This document shows positions 40,045 to 49,014 of a stretch of 64,000 bases of DNA, piece by piece (positions within the stretch are counted from its first letter, which is position 1; the number at the start of each line of letters is the position of its first letter). The DNA comes from Stenotrophomonas terrae (GTDB lineage: Bacteria; Pseudomonadota; Gammaproteobacteria; Xanthomonadales; Xanthomonadaceae). The translations under genes were made by a program, and so were the position numbers. The notes beneath the pieces were generated by a model that did not search any database, was not told the DNA's origin, and was given only the letters and a program-made list of their open reading frames with translations. Location of the stretch: positions 141,646 to 205,645 of the forward strand of contig NZ_LDJJ01000017.1 in NCBI RefSeq assembly GCF_001431465.1, in the 5' to 3' direction.

Positions 40045-41415
40045 ATGAAAGAACACATGGAAACGGGACGGACACTGCTACTTGTTTCGGCATTATTGGT
40101 AGGCCCTGTCGCCTGTGATGCATCAACCCCGTCGTCGGTTCCTCACTCCGGGCCTGTGGTTGAAGAGCGCCTGCAGCCGCATATGCCACGGTTGCAGACA
40201 ACGCGCGATTTCAGGCCGACCTGGACGCCAGGTTCTACCCGCGAGTGTCTGGGACGACTGGTATTCGAGGTGGATGGTCCGATCGAATGGGCGCTGGATC
40301 CGCTGCGCAAGGTGGAGGACAACGAGCCGCCGCTGTTCCCGGATGACGTACCTGGTGATCGTCGTGAACGCATGGGCTACGGGGTAATGCGAGTGATGGT
40401 CTCGCAGCCAGCCACAGAAGAGGTGATGGAGATGCATCGTGACCGTTATCAGACTGCGGATCGCGGTACCAGCGTCGCGGCGTGGACAAGAGGCGTGCAG
40501 AAGCGAGAGGCTATTGTTGAGGAGGCGCGCGCCAGAGGTGATAGCGAATTGACAGTTGGTTGGTACGAGTTACAGGTTGAGGAGGCCAAGAAAAAGCTGG
40601 AAACAGCCCGCAACCGACGGATCCACAACTTCGGTTTTCCCGGGGAGCTTGCAACAGAAAGCGGCACCGGCCGATTGGCCGTACGCGCGCTACTGGGTGG
40701 CAATGTCATTTCGCTGGTGTCCACTGTGAACTCGGAGGAGGGCAACCCGCTTCGAGAGGAAGCAATGGCCAAGATCCGTCGCGACATCAAGCGCATGCGG
40801 CTGCGCGCGCCCGGGGAAGTGCCGGACGAACCCGGTGTCTGTTTCCCTGGTTTGTTCTTCGCCGACGATGGCACCGCCGATTATCACGCGCACGCCTCGT
40901 TCCGTTACGTGGACCGCCCCAATGTCGCCTACAGCATCGATACCGGCTATCGACCGGCACCGGGAATGGGCGAAGGCATCGCCAAACAGCCTATCTCCAA
41001 CTGGAGGCAGGTTCTGGCCTATCCCGGTGTACTGCTGACAATGCCGGCAGATGATGTGCAGCGGCGCGATGTTGTCAAACCGGGCGGAATTCTGGCCGGA
41101 GGGCTGAGCTTCGACAAAACCGGTATTGCCATCACCCGCGAGGGCGATACCAAGCGCGATCCCAGTGTGCGCACTTACCAGTTGTATGCAGGCATGCCGG
41201 GGATTGAAGGCGTTCAGGCGATGCCCTTCGTTTCGATGACGATGCAAGGTTGGTCGCAACAGACCTATCCCCAGCTGAAGCAGCAACCGCCTCCGCTGGA
41301 GGAAAGTGAAAAGCGTTTCGACGCCATCCTGCACAACCTGCACTTGCGACACACCACGCCGGAGATGCCGGATTACGAGCGCCTATTGGGCAAGCAGCCT
41401 GCTTCGCCAGAGTAG
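40045..41415 (+). CDS. Tli4-like T6SS immunity lipoprotein, copy 1
   Basis: 456 residues. The signal peptide ends in lipobox LVGPVAC (Cys24), so the mature protein is probably lipid-anchored in the periplasm, where the phospholipase acts. The ECLGRLVFEVDGPIEW segment resembles the start of the Tli4 N domain, and the body matches annotated Tli4-family immunity proteins as I recall them. Only 12 bp follow the effector stop. It is near-identical to copy 2 except for residues 142-189, a charged helical segment. ATG 40057 is an alternative start. Confidence 0.8.
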   Translation: MKEHMETGRTLLLVSALLVGPVACDASTPSSVPHSGPVVEERLQPHMPRLQTTRDFRPTWTPGSTRECLGRLVFEVDGPIEWALDPLRKVEDNEPPLFPDDVPGDRRERMGYGVMRVMVSQPATEEVMEMHRDRYQTADRGTSVAAWTRGVQKREAIVEEARARGDSELTVGWYELQVEEAKKKLETARNRRIHNFGFPGELATESGTGRLAVRALLGGNVISLVSTVNSEEGNPLREEAMAKIRRDIKRMRLRAPGEVPDEPGVCFPGLFFADDGTADYHAHASFRYVDRPNVAYSIDTGYRPAPGMGEGIAKQPISNWRQVLAYPGVLLTMPADDVQRRDVVKPGGILAGGLSFDKTGIAITREGDTKRDPSVRTYQLYAGMPGIEGVQAMPFVSMTMQGWSQQTYPQLKQQPPPLEESEKRFDAILHNLHLRHTTPEMPDYERLLGKQPASPE

Positions 41416-41431
41416 GCGAGGCAGCAGCTCT

Positions 41432-41610
41432 GCTCCCTCCCTTTCGCGTAGCGAAGGGGCGGGCTGGGGAGGGATGCTTTTGAGGCTGTGCACGCCTGCA
41501 GCAACCCCCTCCCAACCTCCCCCTGCTTCGTAAGGGGAGGGGTCCAGGCGCGGCGTTGCTCGGGCGGCAACAAGGAAGTCACTGGAACATCGTTCCAACC
41601 AAGAGAGATC
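41432..41610. repeat. Duplicated leader A, with CCCTCCC palindrome
   Basis: The spacer from CTCTGCTCCCTCC to the copy 2 start recurs at 42982-43164 with few changes, 1554 bp apart. It contains a CCCTCCCTTTCGC/GCGAAGGGG palindrome, a CCTCCCCCTGCTTCG/AAGGGGAGG hairpin and the copy 2 ribosome-binding site. It marks the boundaries of a tandem duplication. Confidence 0.85.
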
Positions 41611-42969
41611 ATGAAGATCGTCAAAGCACTATTGATCACCTCCGCAACGCTGCTCGGCCCGGCAGGCTGCGATGCCTCAACGTCGCCGTCGGTGCCTCGC
41701 TCCGGGCCGGTGCTTGAAGAGCGTCTACAGCAGCATATGCCGCGTCTGCAGACAACGCGCGACTTCACGCCGACCTGGACGCCAGGTTCTACCCGCGAGT
41801 GCTTGGGACGTCTGGTGTTCGAGGTGGATGGTCCGATCGAATGGGCGCTGGATCCGCTGCGCAAGGTGGAGGACAACGAGCCGCCGCTGTTCCCGGATGA
41901 CGTACCTGGTGATCGTCGTGAACGCATGGGCTATGGGGTAATGCGAGTGATGGTGTCGCAGCCAGCCACAGAAGAGGTGATGGAGATGCATCGTGACCGC
42001 TATCAGACCGCGGATCGTGGCGCCAGCGTTGCCGCGTGGACCAGCGCGGTGCGGAGAGATGAGGCTGAGGTAGCAGCAGCTCGCGCTCGAGGTGATAGTC
42101 AGTTGGTCGTGGATGCATACGAACGAGTCGTTATGAAATCCAAAGAAGAGCTGAAGATCGCCCGCAACCGACGCATCCACAACTTCGGCTTTCCCGGTGA
42201 ACTTGCAACAGAAAGCGGCACAGGCCGATTGGCCGTACGCGTCCTATTGGATGGCAATGTCATTTCGCTGGTGTCTTATGTGAACTCGGAGGAGGGGAAT
42301 CCACTCCGAGAGGAAGCCATGGCCAAGATCCGCCGCGACATCAAACGCATGCGGCTGCGCGCGCCCGGCGAAGTGCCGGACGAACCCGGTGTTTGTTTCC
42401 CGGGCCTGTTCTTTGCCGACGATGGCACCACCGATTACCACGCGCACGCCTCGTTCCGTTACGTGGACCGCCCCAATGTCGCCTACAGCATTGACACCGG
42501 CTACCGGCCGGCACCGGGGATGGGCGAAGGCATCGCCAAACAGCCAATCTCCAACTGGAGGCAGGTCCTGGCCTATCCCGGTGTGTTGCTGACAATGCCG
42601 GCTGATGACGTGCAACGGCGCGACGTTGTCAAGCCGGGCGGAATTCTGGCCGGCGGTTTGAGCTTCGACAAAACCGGTATTGCCATCACCCGCGAGGGCG
42701 ATACCAAACTCGATCCCAGTGTGCGCACCTATCAACTTTATGCAGGCATGCCGGGGATTGAAGGCGTTCAGGCGATGCCCTTCGTTTCGATGACGATGCA
42801 GGGTTGGTCGCAACAGACCTATCCGCAGCTGAAGCAGCAACCGCCGCCGCTGGAGGAAAGTGAAAAGCGTTTCGACGCCATCCTGCACAACCTGCACCTG
42901 CGGCACACCACGCCGGAGATGCCGGATTATGAGCGCCTATTGGGCAAGCAGACTGCTTCGCCGGAGTAG
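41611..42969 (+). CDS. Tli4-like T6SS immunity lipoprotein, copy 2
   Basis: 452 residues; lipobox LLGPAGC with Cys20. Apart from the signal peptide and residues 138-185 it matches copy 1 almost residue for residue. In the variable segment copy 1 reads TRGVQKREAIVEE and copy 2 TSAVRRDEAEVAA, while flanks (ASVAAWT, ARNRRIHNFGF) are shared. ATG 41611 has AGAGAG at 5 bases. Tandem immunity paralogues usually widen protection against variant effectors. Confidence 0.8.
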   Translation: MKIVKALLITSATLLGPAGCDASTSPSVPRSGPVLEERLQQHMPRLQTTRDFTPTWTPGSTRECLGRLVFEVDGPIEWALDPLRKVEDNEPPLFPDDVPGDRRERMGYGVMRVMVSQPATEEVMEMHRDRYQTADRGASVAAWTSAVRRDEAEVAAARARGDSQLVVDAYERVVMKSKEELKIARNRRIHNFGFPGELATESGTGRLAVRVLLDGNVISLVSYVNSEEGNPLREEAMAKIRRDIKRMRLRAPGEVPDEPGVCFPGLFFADDGTTDYHAHASFRYVDRPNVAYSIDTGYRPAPGMGEGIAKQPISNWRQVLAYPGVLLTMPADDVQRRDVVKPGGILAGGLSFDKTGIAITREGDTKLDPSVRTYQLYAGMPGIEGVQAMPFVSMTMQGWSQQTYPQLKQQPPPLEESEKRFDAILHNLHLRHTTPEMPDYERLLGKQTASPE

Positions 42970-42985
42970 GTGGGACGGTAGCTCT

Positions 42986-43164
42986 GCTCCCTCCCTTTCA
43001 CTCAGCGAAGGGGAGGGCTGCGGAGGGGGCCTTTTGAGGCTGTGCACGCCTGCAGCAACCCCCTCCCAACCTCCCCCTGCTGCGCAAGGGGAGGGGCCAA
43101 AGCGCGGCGTTGCTCAGGCGGCAACAAGGAAGTCACTGGAACATCGTTCCAGCCGAAGGAAATC
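42986..43164. repeat. Duplicated leader B
   Basis: Second copy of the leader at 41432-41610, with the same words in the same order (GAGGCTGTGCACGCCTGCAG, GGCAACAAGGAAGTCACTGG) and scattered substitutions. Confidence 0.85.
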
Positions 43165-43317
43165 ATGGAAATCATTAAAGCAATGCTGTTCACTAACGCA
43201 GCGCTACTCGGGCCAATCGCTTGCGACGCAGCAACGCAGGCGCCCGCGTCCCGCACGACGACGATCCACAGCTCGGCTTTGCCGTACCCGCAGCCTGTTG
43301 CGGCTCCAATCGTTTAA
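43165..43317 (+). pseudogene. Truncated third Tli4-like copy (50-aa lipoprotein remnant)
   Basis: Starts MEIIKAMLFTNAALLGPIACDAA, homologous to the signal peptide and lipobox of copy 2, then diverges and stops at codon 51. It keeps a GAAGGAA ribosome-binding site and an intact lipobox (LLGPIAC), so a small lipoprotein could still be made. Best read as the stub of a third duplicate whose body was replaced by the DUF3304 gene. Confidence 0.7.
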
Positions 43318-43328
43318 GTGGAGGCTCT

Positions 43329-43913
43329 GTGTTGGGATTAAATTTCAGTCGGCTTTTAAAGCCTCTATTCGAAGCTCAGCCGCACAGGGGACTGATTATT
43401 CTCCTCATGGGTATTCTGGGAGCGCTTTCAGCATGCCAGGCAAGTGAGAATGACGCGCACCAGTCCGCGCCTGATGAGATTGGGCTTAGTCTGTCCGGGT
43501 TGAACTATACCGATATGCCAATTGGATCAATCTATGTAAATGGATCTTGGGGTGGGGCTGTTCAGTCGTACAATAATGGCAACGGTTCTGCGGGAAGTGT
43601 TGCGTTGCCTTATCCTTGGAAGCCCGGGACGAAGGTGACAGTAAAGTGGAGTGATGACGCACTGTACGTGCGCGATAAAAATGCTCTGTATACAGAAGAA
43701 GTTGAAGTTCCCCCGTATCCGATGATCCACTCTGGTTATCTGTGGGTGGCATTCTTTCCAGGTCGGAAAGTTAAGGTTTATGCCTCTGGTTATTATCCTG
43801 GCCACTTGAATTTTCCCGACGGATTGCGGACCCCTGCGGAAACATGCAAGCGTGATCCAGAGTGCATGGATTGGTATCGAAGCAAGGTGCCGCCGAGGGT
43901 GGGTCATTACTAG
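43329..43913 (+). CDS. DUF3304 lipoprotein, putative T6SS immunity
   Basis: 194 residues from GTG 43329, which follows GGAGG at 4 bases. A hydrophobic segment LIILLMGILGALSAC gives a lipobox with Cys36. The body (GLNYTDMPIGSIYVNGSWGG, then CKRDPECMDWYR) matches DUF3304, a family that I recall often lying next to T6SS phospholipase effectors. Its base composition is clearly more A/T-rich than the neighbours, a sign of separate acquisition. ATG 43408 would be too short for a normal signal sequence start. Confidence 0.7.
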   Translation: MLGLNFSRLLKPLFEAQPHRGLIILLMGILGALSACQASENDAHQSAPDEIGLSLSGLNYTDMPIGSIYVNGSWGGAVQSYNNGNGSAGSVALPYPWKPGTKVTVKWSDDALYVRDKNALYTEEVEVPPYPMIHSGYLWVAFFPGRKVKVYASGYYPGHLNFPDGLRTPAETCKRDPECMDWYRSKVPPRVGHY

Positions 43914-44474
43914 TCGAAATACAAATTTTTTGCTGGCCAGGTGAAAGCTGGCTAGTCGCTGGTCGAGCGTGACCAGCAGGATGCGAGCAGTCTTTGATAT
44001 CAAATGCTCACGAGGTGATTGGGGGCATGGACGTCAACGACAGATGCCCGGCGTAACCAATGCTGAAACTGGCTGCTTCGGTTCTGCAGGCGGTGTGGGT
44101 ATCCCTAGTCGACGTGGCCAGACACAACTGTATTGATCTGATGGATTGTTGGTGGGCGGTACAACGCACCTGCGGGCGTTGTACCAGCTTGGGCCGGTGG
44201 TACGACGTGACTTGATGGTTGTCTTAGCCGTTGCGAAAACGTGATGTTGGTCGCTCAAATCGCCAAAGATTCGCTGTCAATACATTTGTGAACAGGCTAA
44301 ATGCCTCCCTGTTTGCTTGCAGCAAAGCCCAATAATTCCGGCAGATTTCCCGCTGTTCCCCCCAATCCAGCCCCTCCAACCCGTAACGCGGGCTATAGGA
44401 AAGTTCTGATAGATTCGGACTGGGGGATCTGATTGCGTCTGCTGAATAGTGGGCGGGAATGGCATTGGGTTGGC
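43914..44474. other. 561-bp spacer between the two VgrG modules
   Basis: No gene supported; short ORFs on both strands have poor codon use. GC is lower than elsewhere. It contains a 10-bp perfect hairpin at 44158-44185 and ends with the vgrG2 leader, which shares words with the vgrG1 leader. Confidence 0.65.
44158..44185. terminator. Stem-loop in inter-module spacer
   Basis: GGTACAACGC (44158-44167) pairs with GCGTTGTACC (44176-44185) around ACCTGCGG. There is no T run. Possibly a terminator or remnant recombination site. Confidence 0.4.
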
Positions 44475-47372
44475 ATGGATAAGCTGAATAGCCTGATGGC
44501 GCAGATTGCTGCGCCGAGTGATGCACAGCGGCAGTACCAGTGGCGATGCTCGGGATTTGAAGGGGGCATGGTTGAACGCTGGTGGGGCCGCGATGGCCTG
44601 TCTGCGCATGCGCAGACGGATGTGGATGTCTTGTCCACCGATCAGGGTGCTGTGCTGGATGGGTTGCTGGGCACGCAGGCGACGCTGCTGATGCGCATGG
44701 CCGATGGTGGCGAGCAGCAACGCAGCGGCTTGATCGCGCAGGCGCAGCGGATGGGCAGCGATGGTGGGCTGGTGCGTTACCGGCTGTCACTGCGCTCGTG
44801 GACCTGGTGGCTGCAGCATGCGCGGCACAGCCGTGTGTTCCAAGACAAGAGCGTGCGCGAGATCGTCGACACGGTGCTTGCCGACTATCCGGACCTGGCC
44901 AACTGGCGCTGGGCCGAGGGCTGTGACGAATTCATTGGTACGCGCGTGCGCAGCTACTGCGTGCAGTACCGCGAGAGTGACCTGGACTTCCTGCAGCGGC
45001 TATTGGCCGAGGAAGGGCTGGGGTGGCGTTTGTACGCCGAGGAACAGGCGCCCTGCGGCAATGGCATGGAGATCTTTGCCGACAGCCTGGGCCTGCCGCA
45101 GGATGCCAGCAGCGCCGCGGCCGGTGTGCGTTTTCATCGCAGTGATGCCACCGAAACCACGGACAGCATCCAGGCACTGGGCCGGCGTCGCGGCTTGGGC
45201 AGCACTGGCCTGAGTCTGCTCAGTGATGATTACCGCCAGATGCGCAGCATCAGCGCGCAGCTGCCTTTGGACGGCGGCGGCAGCACCTCCAAGCGTGAAA
45301 GCTATGACGCGGTGGGCCCGTATGCATTCAACAACGCCAGCGCTGCGGATTGGTATGCGCGCCTGCAGGCGCAGGCGCATGAGGTGCATGCCCGCAGTTG
45401 GCAGGGGCAGGGCACGGTACGGGGTTTCTGCTCCGGCACCTGGCTTGAAGTGCAGCAAGCGCCGTTTGAAAGCGCACCCGAGCTGTTGTTGGTGGAGGTG
45501 GAACACGCCGGCATCAACAACCTGCCGACCGATGTACGTCAGGCCATGAATGATGCGCTCGGCGCTGCCTCGATGACGGACGGCGATGCCGGGCTTTGGC
45601 AACAGGCGGAGAAAGTTGGCTACGCCAACCGGTTCAAGGCGACCGAACGGTCCTTGCCGTGGCGGCCGGCCTTGGAGGATGGCAACGGCCATCGTTTGAA
45701 TCCACGGCCCACCGTGCCGGGTTACCAGACGGCGGTGGTTGTCGCCGGGCAGGGCGGCAACAGCCAGGATGTGCATGCAGACAGCCTGGGCCGGGTGCGG
45801 GTGCGTTTCCATTTCCAGGACGAGCAGGGCGACACGACGTGGTTGCGGGTGGCCCAGCGCTATGCCGGTCCTGGTGTCGGTGCGCAGTTCCTGCCGCGTA
45901 TCGGCCAGGAAGTGCTCGTCGGTTTTCTTGATGGCGATATCGACAGGCCCATCGTGTTGGGCGCGCTCTACAACGGCCGTGGCGAAGCGGGCGTTGCGCC
46001 CACGCCTGCCGGCGCCAGCGCCGATGCCGACAACAGCGCGTATGCGCAGGCACGCGATGGCACGCCCAGCGCACAAGCCAATTTGAGCGGTGGCCACGCG
46101 CCGGCATGGCATGCGGCGGGCGCGGGTGATGATGCGCATCGTAACGCGGGCGCGGTCTGGGGCATCCGCTCACGCGAATGGGAGGGCGGTGAGGGCAGCA
46201 ATCACCTGTTGTTCGATGACAGCGACCAACAACTGCGCGTGCAGTTGGCCAGCAGCCAGCAGACCTCGCAGTTGAGCCTTGGCCATCTGCGCCATCAAGC
46301 GGACAACTTCCTCGGCAGCCTGCGCGGTACCGGTTTCGAACTGCGCAGCGACGCCTGGGGCGCGGTGCGCGCAACGTCGGGTGGCTGGTTCAGTGCCTAC
46401 GCGCATCGCAGCACCAGCCCGGCCGGTGAAGCCGTGCAGCCAGCGGCCTTGCTCAATCAGCTGCAGGGCTTGAGTACGCGCTTCAACCAAGCGGCGCACA
46501 CGCATCTGACCAGTGCCTTGGCGATGGAAGAAGGCGCACGCGGCAAGGATCGCTCGGCCATTGTTGGCGATCAGGCGCCGTTGGCGGCGATGCTGGCCAG
46601 TGCCAAGACCACGGTGGCGGGTACGGACTATCAAGCGGCAAGCAGCGAGGCCGTGCAACGGCAAGCGTCTGCAGGCGACGGCCGGGTGCCGCATAGCGGT
46701 GATCCCTTGCTGGGGTTCGCCGCGCCTGCGGGCATTGCGCAGGTGGCAGGGCAGGCCTTGCACTGGTCGGTCGGCGAAGGCCTGCTGCTGGCCAGCGGTG
46801 GCGACAGCGATACCGTTGTGATGGGCGATGCGCGGCTGCACTCGGGCCAGGCCATCGGCATGTTGGCCACCGCCGTGGAAGGCGGCGCTGACGCGGGCAA
46901 TGCCTTGAGCGTAGTTGCCGGCACCGATGAATTGAACGTGCAGGCACAACACGATGAAGTGCGGCTGCAATCGCGGCAAGCGCTGCGCGCCGCCAGTGCG
47001 CAGGGTGTGGTGGAGCTGACGGCGGGCAAGACCGTGCATATCGCTACCACCGGTGGCGCCAGCGTCACCATCGAAGGTGGCAACATCAGCTTCAACTGCC
47101 CGGGCAAGATCACCGTGCATGCGAGCAAGAAAAGCTTCCTCGGTGCCACCCACCTGTCCACTGAAATGAACAGTTGGCCCGAGGCGCAGTTCGATGATGT
47201 GTACGTGGTGCGGCACCGGGCCACGGGCGAGCCCATGCCCAATACGCGGGTGCAGATAACCCGCGGCGATGGCGGGCGCAGCGAAGTTGTTACCGATGCG
47301 CAGGGGCGCCTGCCGCGGCAGCGCGGGCAGGGCATCGACGAGGTGCTCATCAAGATTCTGGGGAAGGTCTAG
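44475..47372 (+). CDS. vgrG: VgrG2, type VI secretion spike protein (TssI)
   Basis: 965 residues. Collinear with and very similar to VgrG1 through the hub, OB fold and DUF2345 helix (shared QLSLGHLRHQADNFLGSLRG and ITVHASKKSF). After residue about 890 it has a different 75-residue tail, DDVYVVRHRATGEPMPNTRV...TDAQGR, with the look of a transthyretin-like adaptor domain that carries lipases on VgrG. The stop is 3 bp before the lipase gene. Confidence 0.95.
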   Translation: MDKLNSLMAQIAAPSDAQRQYQWRCSGFEGGMVERWWGRDGLSAHAQTDVDVLSTDQGAVLDGLLGTQATLLMRMADGGEQQRSGLIAQAQRMGSDGGLVRYRLSLRSWTWWLQHARHSRVFQDKSVREIVDTVLADYPDLANWRWAEGCDEFIGTRVRSYCVQYRESDLDFLQRLLAEEGLGWRLYAEEQAPCGNGMEIFADSLGLPQDASSAAAGVRFHRSDATETTDSIQALGRRRGLGSTGLSLLSDDYRQMRSISAQLPLDGGGSTSKRESYDAVGPYAFNNASAADWYARLQAQAHEVHARSWQGQGTVRGFCSGTWLEVQQAPFESAPELLLVEVEHAGINNLPTDVRQAMNDALGAASMTDGDAGLWQQAEKVGYANRFKATERSLPWRPALEDGNGHRLNPRPTVPGYQTAVVVAGQGGNSQDVHADSLGRVRVRFHFQDEQGDTTWLRVAQRYAGPGVGAQFLPRIGQEVLVGFLDGDIDRPIVLGALYNGRGEAGVAPTPAGASADADNSAYAQARDGTPSAQANLSGGHAPAWHAAGAGDDAHRNAGAVWGIRSREWEGGEGSNHLLFDDSDQQLRVQLASSQQTSQLSLGHLRHQADNFLGSLRGTGFELRSDAWGAVRATSGGWFSAYAHRSTSPAGEAVQPAALLNQLQGLSTRFNQAAHTHLTSALAMEEGARGKDRSAIVGDQAPLAAMLASAKTTVAGTDYQAASSEAVQRQASAGDGRVPHSGDPLLGFAAPAGIAQVAGQALHWSVGEGLLLASGGDSDTVVMGDARLHSGQAIGMLATAVEGGADAGNALSVVAGTDELNVQAQHDEVRLQSRQALRAASAQGVVELTAGKTVHIATTGGASVTIEGGNISFNCPGKITVHASKKSFLGATHLSTEMNSWPEAQFDDVYVVRHRATGEPMPNTRVQITRGDGGRSEVVTDAQGRLPRQRGQGIDEVLIKILGKV

Positions 47373-47375
47373 CGC

Positions 47376-48998
47376 ATGGAAGAGAAACAGGACGTTGTGC
47401 TGCCCAGCGGAGACTGGGACGAGGATGGGCGGCCGGTCGCGCGTGCGCGCCTTACCCAGGTCAAGGACAAGCGCGACAAGGTGGTCGAGGCCGATACCGA
47501 TGCGGTGATTCCGGTCATTTTCCTGCCCGGCATCATGGGCACCAACCTGAAATCCAAGATCACTGGCGATCCGGTGTGGAGGCCACCGAATCTGGATGGG
47601 GTGGGCGCAGTGCTTGGCGCGCTCGGGCAGATGGTCGTATTCCTGTTTCGCGGCGCGGCCACACGCCAGCGCTTGTTGAATCCCTTGACCTCGGAAGTGG
47701 ACGACGGCGGCTCGCTGGATGCCGAAGATATGATTCCCGAGGCGCTGGCGCGTGAGCGCGGCTGGGGCCAGTTGATGCGCTCTGCCTACAACCCGGTCAT
47801 GGCCGAGATGCACCGCAAGCTCAATGACCTGATGTCGGCCGGCAAACTGCAGCCGTGGTGGGCCGAGGAAGGTGCGCGTGCGCCTGCCGAATACGGTGAG
47901 ACGGTTGGTGGTAATGCCGCGCTTACGCTGGCGCAGGCCAAGCATGCGGCGCACTACCGTTTCGAGGTGTGGTCCGGCGGCTACAACTGGCTGCAGAGCA
48001 ATCGCAGTTCCGCGCAGGACATCATCGAGCGCATCGACAAGGTGGTCCTGCCGTATTACGCCACGCGCGGTATCAACGCGCGGAAGGTGTTGCTGGTTAC
48101 CCATTCCATGGGCGGGCTGGTGTCACGTGCGGTATCGCAGCTGCACAACTACGGCAAGTTGCTGGGCATCTCGCATGGCGTGATGCCGGCGACGGGTGCG
48201 GCAGCCACTTACCACCATTGCCGCGCCGGCTATACCGGTGCATCCAGCATCATTCTCGGCCGCAATGCGGGCGAGGTGGTGGCGATTCTGGCCAGATCGC
48301 CGGGTGGTCTGGAGCTGTTGCCTAGCGCCGACTACAACGATGGCGCGCCCTGGCTGCAGCTGGGCGATAACGGCCCGAAACTACCGGTGGGTGCCGATCC
48401 TTACAACGAGATCTACCTCAACACCAAATGGTATGGCCTGGTTCCTGAGGGCAATACCGAACTGCTCGACCCCAGTGCACCGGCGCCGGCGGCCGCATCG
48501 GCGCGCGAGGAGGAGGACGGCCCGGCGCTGTCACCGCGCACCAGCTTCCAGATCAATATCGAAGGGGTGAGTGCCTTCCATAGCGACATCACCCGCAAAT
48601 ACCACACGCCGACCTTCGTGCATTACGGCGAAGATGCCAAGCAACTTGCTTGGGGCTCACTGGCCTGGAGCGGCGGCAGCATGACCGGCGTGGATTCGGT
48701 GACGCCGATGTCGGACAACCGCAACGGCAAGATCAAGCTGCAGGGTGCGGTTGGGGTGATCAAGCTGGAAATCGCCGACCCAAGTGACCCCGGTGATGGC
48801 ACAGTCCCGGCATGTTCAGGTGCTGCACCCAAAGCTCATGTGGCAGGGTGTTTCCGCCAGGGCAGTTTGGGCAGTGGCCAATACGCGTTGAAGGGTAAAA
48901 AAGGCTATGACCATCAAGGCAGCTACAACGACGAACGTACACGCTGGGCAACGCTGTATGCCGCCGTGCGGTTTGCGCAGAGCGCGGACTGGGCATGA
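47376..48998 (+). CDS. PGAP1/LCAT-like lipase, T6SS effector
   Basis: 540 residues, alpha/beta hydrolase without signal peptide. FLPGIMGTNLK near residues 49-59 is the oxyanion-side motif of LCAT/PGAP1-like lipases; THSMG (242-246) holds the nucleophile Ser244, with Thr in place of the first Gly of GxSxG; GDGTVP and DHQGSYND late in the protein supply likely Asp and His. It most resembles Tle4 (TplE) in its PGAP1-like architecture, but I do not assign a Tle class firmly. A GGAAGG site overlaps the vgrG2 end. Confidence 0.82.
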   Translation: MEEKQDVVLPSGDWDEDGRPVARARLTQVKDKRDKVVEADTDAVIPVIFLPGIMGTNLKSKITGDPVWRPPNLDGVGAVLGALGQMVVFLFRGAATRQRLLNPLTSEVDDGGSLDAEDMIPEALARERGWGQLMRSAYNPVMAEMHRKLNDLMSAGKLQPWWAEEGARAPAEYGETVGGNAALTLAQAKHAAHYRFEVWSGGYNWLQSNRSSAQDIIERIDKVVLPYYATRGINARKVLLVTHSMGGLVSRAVSQLHNYGKLLGISHGVMPATGAAATYHHCRAGYTGASSIILGRNAGEVVAILARSPGGLELLPSADYNDGAPWLQLGDNGPKLPVGADPYNEIYLNTKWYGLVPEGNTELLDPSAPAPAAASAREEEDGPALSPRTSFQINIEGVSAFHSDITRKYHTPTFVHYGEDAKQLAWGSLAWSGGSMTGVDSVTPMSDNRNGKIKLQGAVGVIKLEIADPSDPGDGTVPACSGAAPKAHVAGCFRQGSLGSGQYALKGKKGYDHQGSYNDERTRWATLYAAVRFAQSADWA

Positions 48999-49014
48999 GC
49001 TGCTGGTTGCACTC

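Noticed and set aside
41432..43164. Tandem duplication as assembly error
   Set aside because: The copies differ in scattered bases and strongly in one segment, so they are true paralogues, not a repeated contig end.
44277..44790. Minus-strand ORFs before and across the start of vgrG2
   Set aside because: They run antisense into vgrG2, have shadow-like composition and show no start signal.
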